A DNA stretch of 36,159 bases, taken from a virus. The translations under genes were made by a program, and so were the position numbers. Below are positions 31,146 through 36,159 of this stretch, piece by piece. Positions within the stretch are counted from its first letter, which is position 1. Each line of letters opens with the position of its first letter. The stretch covers positions 1 through 36,159 of IMG/VR virus record IMGVR_UViG_3300006076_000614; one strand, given 5' to 3'. The notes below the pieces were generated by a model that ran no database searches, had not been told where the DNA came from, and worked only from the letters and a program-made list of their open reading frames with translations.

Positions 31146-31348
31146 AGAAAGATAAATACATGGGTTTCAAAATTGGTCAGCATATTTGCCATGTCTCGCT
31201 TAAGAAGCCGAGAAACATTCGACAAATGATGTTTAACAAAGATGGTGAACTTTTGCTTGGAACTGGAACACATACAACAGGCTGGTTATTTGCAAAAGAT
31301 TGTGTGCGTATTAGCCAGTTGCCAAAAATTAAAAAGGTGCAAGCATGA
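31139..31348 (+). CDS. Small basic hypothetical protein (69 aa)
   Basis: Not recognised. From ATG 31139 it begins MVKKDKYMGFKIGQHICHVS and is basic and beta-rich, with a GTGTHTTGWLFAKDCVRIS segment. It resembles the small single-domain proteins of phage early operons. Its ends overlap the neighbours by a few bases. Confidence 0.6.
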   Translation: MVKKDKYMGFKIGQHICHVSLKKPRNIRQMMFNKDGELLLGTGTHTTGWLFAKDCVRISQLPKIKKVQA

Positions 31349-31566
31349 ACAAAAACATCCTCGCATGCTTTGAAATTTGGCTGATTAAAGGTGGATTTAA
31401 AGGTAAGCGAACACAAACATCAGTCCAGTATTTCAATGCAAAGCAACGCTTAGAAATGGACTACACAGGTCGAATGAACAAGCCGATGAAGCAACGATAC
31501 GAGATTTTCTTAAAGCAGTATCTAAACAATGGCAAAGAGTTTTTGGAAAGTTTGAAGGTGGCGTGA
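31345..31566 (+). CDS. Small basic hypothetical protein (73 aa)
   Basis: Not recognised. It begins MNKNILACFEIWLIKGGF and has a helical basic C-terminal half (RMNKPMKQRYEIFLKQYL). Start and stop overlap both neighbours (ATGA upstream, TGATG downstream). Confidence 0.6.
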   Translation: MNKNILACFEIWLIKGGFKGKRTQTSVQYFNAKQRLEMDYTGRMNKPMKQRYEIFLKQYLNNGKEFLESLKVA

Positions 31567-31901
31567 TGGATTTGCAGAAAGAAAGAAAGGCTTTTGATGC
31601 GTATTTCAAGGAAAAATACCCTGAATTATACAAGGATGTTTTTGACGAAGATGGTGATGATCGAGCAATTATTGGATATTCATTTGCTTGGCAATCATGG
31701 CAAGCAGCCAAAGCCCAAGCCGTGCCTGAAGGGTTTGTGGTTGTTAGTCAGAAAGACCTACTCGAACTAACCATTGCTATAAATGCAGTTGACCTAGCAA
31801 CACACACTGAAAGTAAAACAAATGAAGTGCGTGAAATGTGGCAGCAGGTTGCACTCAAGTTGATGGCGCTAGGTATATCGCAGGAGCCAGCTAATGACTA
31901 A
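31566..31901 (+). CDS. Small hypothetical early protein (111 aa)
   Basis: Not recognised by a named family, but the N-terminal pattern (FDAYFKEKYPE, then a SFAWQSWQAAKAQA helix) is one often met in phage early-region proteins of unknown function. It is acidic. I use ATG 31566, which overlaps the preceding stop, instead of GTG 31563. Confidence 0.6.
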   Translation: MDLQKERKAFDAYFKEKYPELYKDVFDEDGDDRAIIGYSFAWQSWQAAKAQAVPEGFVVVSQKDLLELTIAINAVDLATHTESKTNEVREMWQQVALKLMALGISQEPAND

Positions 31902-32169
31902 TAAACCTATGCTGGTTATCAACCACATCGAACCTGTCGGCTTGATTGCTGAAAGTGGATCAGAATTAGCGAAAGCGTTTAGCAACACCTATTTCAACCA
32001 AGCAGCAAATGAAATTTCTGATCAAAATGAAGTTGAAGCATTGCACTTTATGGGCAGCGTAGCTGGTCATGCCTTATGTCAGATGTTTAGCCAGAACATT
32101 AATATTAAGCAACTTGATTCTGTTTTGGCTCAGATACGCAGCTATGTAATACAGGCACAAGGATCTTGA
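31894..32169 (+). CDS. Small hypothetical protein (91 aa)
   Basis: Not recognised. Begins MTNKPMLVINHIEPVGLI; acidic, helical C-terminal half (VAGHALCQMFSQNINIKQL). It overlaps the preceding gene by 8 bases and is followed within 2 bases by the next ATG. Confidence 0.6.
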   Translation: MTNKPMLVINHIEPVGLIAESGSELAKAFSNTYFNQAANEISDQNEVEALHFMGSVAGHALCQMFSQNINIKQLDSVLAQIRSYVIQAQGS

Positions 32170-32170
32170 T

Positions 32171-32521
32171 ATGACTGAAATTCAACAAACAAACATTGCA
32201 GTGGCTAATTTCATCATTGGTGAATTTGATAAGGCTTTTGAAAGTGTGTTTGGTCGGTCTGATGATGCTGCTAATTATGATGTGAAGCAGCAAGGGGCGG
32301 AAATGAAAACACTTAAAATTACTTGGTTAGATTCATGCTCAAAATGTGGCTTTGGCGATTACGCAGAAGTAAAAACTGAGCGTGGAATTGGTTGCTATTT
32401 GTGGAATGGTGATCAAGTTAAATGCCCAAAATGCGGGAATCATGGAGAGATCGAATGCGATTCAAATGTAGCATTCGTGAACTGGGATGAAGTGGAAGAA
32501 AAAGCGGATACGGAGGGGTGA
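32171..32521 (+). CDS. Zinc-ribbon hypothetical protein (116 aa)
   Basis: The N-terminal ~45 residues are helical. The C-terminal part has two C-x2-C pairs (SCSKCGFGD and VKCPKCGNHGEIEC), which should form a zinc ribbon. An internal ATG at 32303 (MKTLKITWLDSCSKCG) could start a ribbon-only product. The function is unknown. It directly precedes the Xis-like gene. Confidence 0.6.
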   Translation: MTEIQQTNIAVANFIIGEFDKAFESVFGRSDDAANYDVKQQGAEMKTLKITWLDSCSKCGFGDYAEVKTERGIGCYLWNGDQVKCPKCGNHGEIECDSNVAFVNWDEVEEKADTEG

Positions 32522-32728
32522 ATGGCTAAATATATTACTTCCGACCAAGTATGTGAAATGTTCGGAATTACAAAGGTTACTTTGTGGCGTTGGGAAGTTA
32601 AAACGCAATGGGGAAAACCATTCCCTGCCCCTGCATTAGCTTCGGCGGGTGGTGGTCCAAAGCGCTATTTACTATCTGATGTACGCAACTGGGAAAAGCA
32701 ATGTATTGGTAAAAAGGCGGTCTCATGA
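32522..32728 (+). CDS. xis: AlpA/Xis-like HTH protein (probable excisionase)
   Basis: 68 residues with a MerR/AlpA-type winged helix: YITSDQVCEMFGITKVTLWRW (residues ~4-24), then a wing (PAPALASAGGGPKRYLLSDV) and a final helix. It lies next to the integrase, facing it across a short hairpin, so it would be made early in induction from the rightward operon and steer the integrase toward excision. It could also be a regulator of integrase expression. Confidence 0.78.
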   Translation: MAKYITSDQVCEMFGITKVTLWRWEVKTQWGKPFPAPALASAGGGPKRYLLSDVRNWEKQCIGKKAVS

Positions 32729-32745
32729 CCGCTTTAACCTTTTAA
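32717..32745. terminator. Hairpin between convergent xis and int
   Basis: GCGGTC (32717-32722) pairs with GACCGC (32727-32732) around TCAT, followed by TTTAACCTTTT on the plus strand. The xis stop lies in the hairpin and the int stop just after it. The U-tract is interrupted, so termination of the rightward operon may be only partial. Confidence 0.45.
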
Positions 32746-33942
32746 CCTTTCTAATTTTTCAATCCACTTCTCATAGACTTCTGTTTGTTCTGCGACATAA
32801 CTATGCAGATCGTAAACTTCCTGATTGTTTGGCAAAACATGCCCTAGCATAATTTCGTGAATATCCCTATTTTTTGAGAATGAACTAAAGTTAGTTCGTG
32901 CTGTTCTTCTTAGATCGTGAAGCGACCAGTGCTCCATAGTTTCATTTTTAAATCGTTTTACCCACCCAATAACACTAGATGGTAATTGTGTTGAAGCTGC
33001 ATCTGTTAAGTATTCGGTTTCATCTTTTCCATTGCTGAATAAATATTTCCCACCACTTAATTCAAAAGCTTCTTTAATCAAAACTTCCATATACGGCAAA
33101 ATAGGTCTGATCAACGTCTTATCATTTTTATAACCTGTTTTGTGGTTGCTTGGCGGTACCGTCCATATTTTTCGTTTAAAATCGAAATGCTTCTTTTCAG
33201 CTCTCCGCAATTCACCATTACGACATGCATATATCAAACAAAGCTCAAGAAAAAGCTTATTTTTTTGTGTTAGTCGTGACCATTTCAAGCATTCGTAAAA
33301 TACTTTAATTTCATCATCTGTTAATACTCGCTTGGTAGGCTTCGAAACAATATTTAAATCTGCTTTTGGGAAAATATCAGCAAGCACATTTGTTTGAACA
33401 TATTTGCGTTTTGCTGCCCACTTCAACATTTGTTTAGTATTGGATAATAAATTTTTTGCAGTACCAGGAATACGTGCGGCTAATTCTTCGAATAATTTAA
33501 GCCAGTCCGTTATATCTATTCGGTCAATCGGAAGATCGCCAAGTTTAGGCAGTAAATGATTTTCAAACATTCTTTTAATGTGCTCATGCTCTTTTTTATT
33601 TTTAGAGCAATATGAGTCATGCCACATTTGATGAACTTCATTTAAAGTGATTGGATTTATATTTTTTTCTTTCTCGACTAGTAATTCTAATTTTGGATTT
33701 TTATTTTGGTCCAGTAGTCCACGCAAGCGAGTTGCTTCTAAACGAGCATCTTTAAGGCTCATATGGGGATATGTACCAAGATCAACTCGCTCTTGTTTAT
33801 TATTAAATCTGTAGCGTAACTGAAAGACAATTTTCCCTTTCGGTGATATTCTAACGCTCATAGAGTCACGATCAGCAACCACTTCAACTGCTTCTCGCTC
33901 TTTTCCATTATTTGCTTTAAGCCAAGCTTCAGATAACGCCAT
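32734..33942 (-). CDS. int: Tyrosine integrase, P4 type
   Basis: 402 residues. N-terminal arm-binding module (about 1-85: RYRFNNKQERVDLGTYPHMS, then LKDARLEATRLRGLLD), SAM-like core-binding domain (~100-190), and catalytic domain with R241 (YACRNGELRRAE), K268 (NHKTG), H342-x2-R345 (LHDLRRTART), H368 (MLGHVL) and Y377 (EVYDLH). All catalytic residues are present. It integrates and excises the prophage by site-specific recombination. The gene ends the phage and lies beside direct repeats that are likely arm sites. Confidence 0.93.
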   Translation of the reverse strand: MALSEAWLKANNGKEREAVEVVADRDSMSVRISPKGKIVFQLRYRFNNKQERVDLGTYPHMSLKDARLEATRLRGLLDQNKNPKLELLVEKEKNINPITLNEVHQMWHDSYCSKNKKEHEHIKRMFENHLLPKLGDLPIDRIDITDWLKLFEELAARIPGTAKNLLSNTKQMLKWAAKRKYVQTNVLADIFPKADLNIVSKPTKRVLTDDEIKVFYECLKWSRLTQKNKLFLELCLIYACRNGELRRAEKKHFDFKRKIWTVPPSNHKTGYKNDKTLIRPILPYMEVLIKEAFELSGGKYLFSNGKDETEYLTDAASTQLPSSVIGWVKRFKNETMEHWSLHDLRRTARTNFSSFSKNRDIHEIMLGHVLPNNQEVYDLHSYVAEQTEVYEKWIEKLERLKG

Positions 33943-33961
33943 TTCAAACTCTATAATAAAT

Positions 33962-34021
33962 TATGTACACAGAATTGTTTAAAAATTAGAAATCAGCAGA
34001 TATGTACACGAATATGTACAC
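33962..34021 (+). repeat. Three TATGTACAC direct repeats upstream of int
   Basis: Copies at 33962-33970, 34001-34009 and 34013-34021, all in the same orientation within the 80 bp before the integrase start. They are probable integrase or Xis arm-type sites, or an operator for the int promoter. A fourth copy lies at 93-101, near the other end of the window. Confidence 0.5.
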
Positions 34022-34050
34022 AAACAGCATGAAATAGAGCGTTGTATTAT

Positions 34051-34120
34051 GAAATGGTTAGTAATGGATAAACAAGGCTGAAATTAAAGAATATAGGTTT
34101 TTTGTGAAATGGTATGTAAT
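34051..34120 (+). repeat. Imperfect direct repeat pair near the phage-host junction
   Basis: GAAATGGTTAGTAAT (34051-34065) and GAAATGGTATGTAAT (34106-34120) differ at two adjacent bases and lie 55 bp apart. They sit between the integrase and the first host-like gene, where the attachment site must be. They may be core/arm binding sites, but the core cannot be defined without the other junction. Confidence 0.4.
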
Positions 34121-34212
34121 AAAATGCAATTGATCTTTATTCATACTAATATTTATGCTAAAACTGCTTCTAAGTGACAAAAAATCACATAAATGGCATT
34201 TTAGGCGTTCTA

Positions 34213-34356
34213 ATGAAAATTATACCAGAACAAACGACCACCAGTCTTATTCATTCAAGCGACCAAGGGCTTAAACTTGATGTTGGTGCTTTTTGCTTTT
34301 TTTTACTAGGTATGTTTCTAGCAGCAATCATTTTTCATCAAATTGGCTTGTTCTAA
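34213..34356 (+). CDS. Small membrane protein, probably host (47 aa)
   Basis: From ATG 34213: a polar N-terminus (MKIIPEQTTTSLIHSSDQGL) and one C-terminal hydrophobic helix (about residues 25-46). A promoter-like pair (TTGATC near 34130 and TATGCT 18 bases later) lies upstream. A bidirectional terminator follows. A GTG at 34174 would extend it by 13 residues. It is judged host because it shares the terminator with serC, but a phage origin is not excluded. Confidence 0.55.
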   Translation: MKIIPEQTTTSLIHSSDQGLKLDVGAFCFFLLGMFLAAIIFHQIGLF

Positions 34357-34383
34357 TTCTAATTTTTGACCATGACCTAATTC

Positions 34384-34418
34384 AAATAAAAGCCCTCAAT
34401 GATGAGGGCTTTTATTTT
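34384..34418. terminator. Bidirectional terminator between the small host gene and serC
   Basis: A perfect 15-bp stem (34384-34398 with 34403-34417) and ATGA loop is flanked by A-rich and T-rich arms, so it works on both strands. It ends both serC (minus) and the 47-aa gene (plus). Confidence 0.88.
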
Positions 34419-34434
34419 ATCTATAATATATGGC

Positions 34435-35514
34435 TTATCCGTGACGTTTCGCGAATTCATCCATAAAGTTCACAAGAGCTTGAACACCTTCCAATGGTAC
34501 AGCGTTATAAATACTTGCACGCATACCACCAACTGAACGATGACCTGCCAAGTTAAGCAAATGATTTTGCTCAGCTTCTTTTAGGAAAGTCTTTTCAAGT
34601 GCTTCTTCTGCAAGTGTAAATGGTACATTCATCATAGAGCGATTTGGTACAGCGATTGGGTTGTTATAAAAATTGCTTGAATCAATATAACCGTAGAGCA
34701 ATTTTGCTTTCGCTTGGTTCATTTTGTAGATTGCATCTACCCCACCCTGCTCAAGTAACCACTCAAACACCAGTCCAGATAAATACCAAGCATAAGTTGC
34801 TGGTGTATTCACCATAGAACCGTTCTTCGCTTGATCAGCGTATTTCAAAATACTTGGAATTTCAGGTTTTGCTTGATCTAATAAATCTTCACGAATAATG
34901 ACGATGGTTAAACCAGCAGGCCCAATATTTTTTTGAGCACCCGCATAAATAAGGCCAAACTTATTCACATCTACTGGCGCAGATAAAATACTTGATGAAT
35001 AATCGCAAACCAAAGGAGCATCTACCTCAGGTACACTCGCGAATTGCAATCCACCAATCGTTTCATTATCTGCATAATGAACATAAGCAGCATCATTCGA
35101 TAGATTCCAAGTGCTTTGTTCAGTAATCGCATGTTTACCATCAATCATGGTGCCCGCTTCAACGATATTAATATCGCCATAACGCTTTGCTTCTTTTAGT
35201 GCTTTCTCAGACCAAATACCCGTATGGATATAATCCGCTTTATTATTTTTACCGAGTAAATTAAGCGGAATCGCTGAAAATTGTAAGGATGCGCCACCTT
35301 GTAAGAACAACACTTTATAGTTTTCAGGAATATTCATGAGCTTACGTAAATCAGCTTCTGCCTTTTCTGCGACAGCAACATAGTCATTGCTACGATGACT
35401 CATTTCCATGATCGACAAGCCCTTACCCTGCCAATCCAACATCTCTTGTTGAGCTTTTTCTAAAACAGCAGTAGGTAATGCAGCAGGACCAGCGCAGAAA
35501 TTATAAGCACGCAT
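34435..35514 (-). CDS. serC: Phosphoserine aminotransferase
   Basis: Transfers the amino group of glutamate to 3-phosphohydroxypyruvate (serine pathway) and to the related intermediate of pyridoxal-phosphate synthesis. 359 residues, the usual length. The N-terminus MRAYNFCAGPAALPTAVL is the family signature. The PLP lysine is K195 in AGAQKNIGPAG, and the HRSVGGMRASIYNA motif is at the C-terminus. I use ATG 35514 (AAGGGA upstream) instead of the ATG nine codons earlier. It is a chromosomal housekeeping gene and marks the host side of the prophage. Confidence 0.96.
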   Translation of the reverse strand: MRAYNFCAGPAALPTAVLEKAQQEMLDWQGKGLSIMEMSHRSNDYVAVAEKAEADLRKLMNIPENYKVLFLQGGASLQFSAIPLNLLGKNNKADYIHTGIWSEKALKEAKRYGDINIVEAGTMIDGKHAITEQSTWNLSNDAAYVHYADNETIGGLQFASVPEVDAPLVCDYSSSILSAPVDVNKFGLIYAGAQKNIGPAGLTIVIIREDLLDQAKPEIPSILKYADQAKNGSMVNTPATYAWYLSGLVFEWLLEQGGVDAIYKMNQAKAKLLYGYIDSSNFYNNPIAVPNRSMMNVPFTLAEEALEKTFLKEAEQNHLLNLAGHRSVGGMRASIYNAVPLEGVQALVNFMDEFAKRHG

Positions 35515-35862
35515 GAGTTTTCCCTTGTTAAAGTGAAACAAATTGAGATGGGAATTTAATCATAGATTGGCGAAGCTTGCAGCAGCTTATCTAGTAAATA
35601 TTTCAATTTGACTGTAAAAAATAGTTTAATTTTTCAATGAGGTTTTTGTCATTTCAATGAATTCCTAAATTGCCTTTTAATAAAAATTATGAAAGATAAA
35701 TTATTTTAATTTTCAATCTGATATATAGATTAAATACTCTATTTTTTACAAATTAACTACACCAATTCTATGCATTCAACTATTTAATTAAAAACATAAT
35801 ATTTAAATTTTACAAAAAAAACTTAGACTAGCGCAGGTATTATTAAATTGCGATATATCATC
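35515..35862. promoter_or_regulatory. Divergent AT-rich intergenic region
   Basis: 348 bases between serC (minus) and the TolC-family gene (plus), very AT-rich. A good minus-strand -10 (TATGAT, 35564-35559) lies about 45 bases before the serC start, with only a weak -35. No clear RNA gene, repeat or further reading frame is seen. Confidence 0.4.
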
Positions 35863-36159
35863 ATGTTGAAACGACATAATCGACCCAATGTTCAGGTCAA
35901 ACGGTTTCCAAAGCAACTTTGTTTAAGTATTAGCTTAATCAGTAGTGCCTTATTTTCAACATCTTTATTCGCACAAACATTTAGTTATAACGAGGCGGAA
36001 CAATATGTTGTAGAAAATGCCTACGCCTCTCAAGCGCAGCAAGCTTTACAACAAGCTTCACAACTCGAAATGGAGGCAGTTAAACACTTAGGACTGCCAC
36101 GCATTGATTTAAATGCAACAGCCTATTCATTTCATAGTGAAACCAGTGTCCCACTCGAA
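35863..36159 (+). CDS. TolC-family outer membrane protein (3'-truncated by window)
   Basis: 99 codons are present. A basic start (MLKRHNRPNVQVKRFPKQ) and hydrophobic core form a signal peptide ending near SLFAQ. The mature part then begins TFSYNEAEQYVVENAYASQA, with the helical, alanine/glutamine-rich pattern and the GLPRIDLNATAY step into a beta strand that mark outer-membrane efflux/type I secretion channels. The product would be the exit duct of a tripartite pump. The rest of the gene lies beyond the window. Confidence 0.8.
   Translation, partial: MLKRHNRPNVQVKRFPKQLCLSISLISSALFSTSLFAQTFSYNEAEQYVVENAYASQAQQALQQASQLEMEAVKHLGLPRIDLNATAYSFHSETSVPLE

Noticed and set aside
33943-34212. tRNA or tmRNA attachment site next to the integrase
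   Set aside because: No tRNA-like cloverleaf or CCA-ended acceptor stem could be found on either strand; an att core needs the left junction.

Overview
The window is almost entirely one temperate phage (prophage) in a gamma-proteobacterial chromosome. The host is most likely Acinetobacter: the DNA is AT-rich, and the right flank carries serC next to a TolC-family outer membrane protein gene. About 34 kb of phage DNA is present. The host begins somewhere between the integrase start (33942) and the serC terminator (about 34400). The left junction is not visible and is probably outside the window.

Layout. Positions 1-350 hold a small orphan gene and two hairpins. From 357 to 25259 nearly everything is on the minus strand and reads leftward from the immunity region: cro-like repressor, ribbon-helix-helix protein, O-like initiator with an internal origin, DnaC-like loader, PD-(D/E)XK nuclease, small early/middle genes, then a T7-like virion block (portal, scaffold, capsid, tail tubular A and B, ejection proteins, terminase, tailspike) and a holin-lysozyme lysis pair. 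From 25372 to 32728 the plus strand carries the CI-like repressor with an accompanying membrane protein, and then a rightward early operon of small accessory genes, a probable annealing recombinase/exonuclease pair and an AlpA/Xis-like protein. The P4-type integrase (minus strand) lies at the phage end.

Regulation. Two operator clusters with one 16-bp palindromic consensus (TATCGGAATTCCGATA) flank the repressor unit: four sites in the cro-cI gap and three at the rightward early promoter. In each cluster one operator sits in the spacer between the -35 and -10 boxes. This is a lambda-like OR/OL arrangement attached to a T7-like virion, with no phage RNA polymerase gene visible. Leftward transcription has to pass several intrinsic terminators. 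Three of these end exactly 7 nt before a start codon, with the only Shine-Dalgarno-like G-run buried in the 3' arm of the hairpin. Four of the terminators are preceded by the same AC-rich, G-free motif.

The strongest non-coding predictions are an OOP-like antisense RNA of about 75 nt, running from an extended -10 promoter at the O start to a terminator inside the 3' end of the preceding gene; a replication origin inside O (24-bp iterons next to AT-rich 12-bp repeats); and the hairpin modules that combine a terminator with a sequestered ribosome site. All are predictions from sequence alone.
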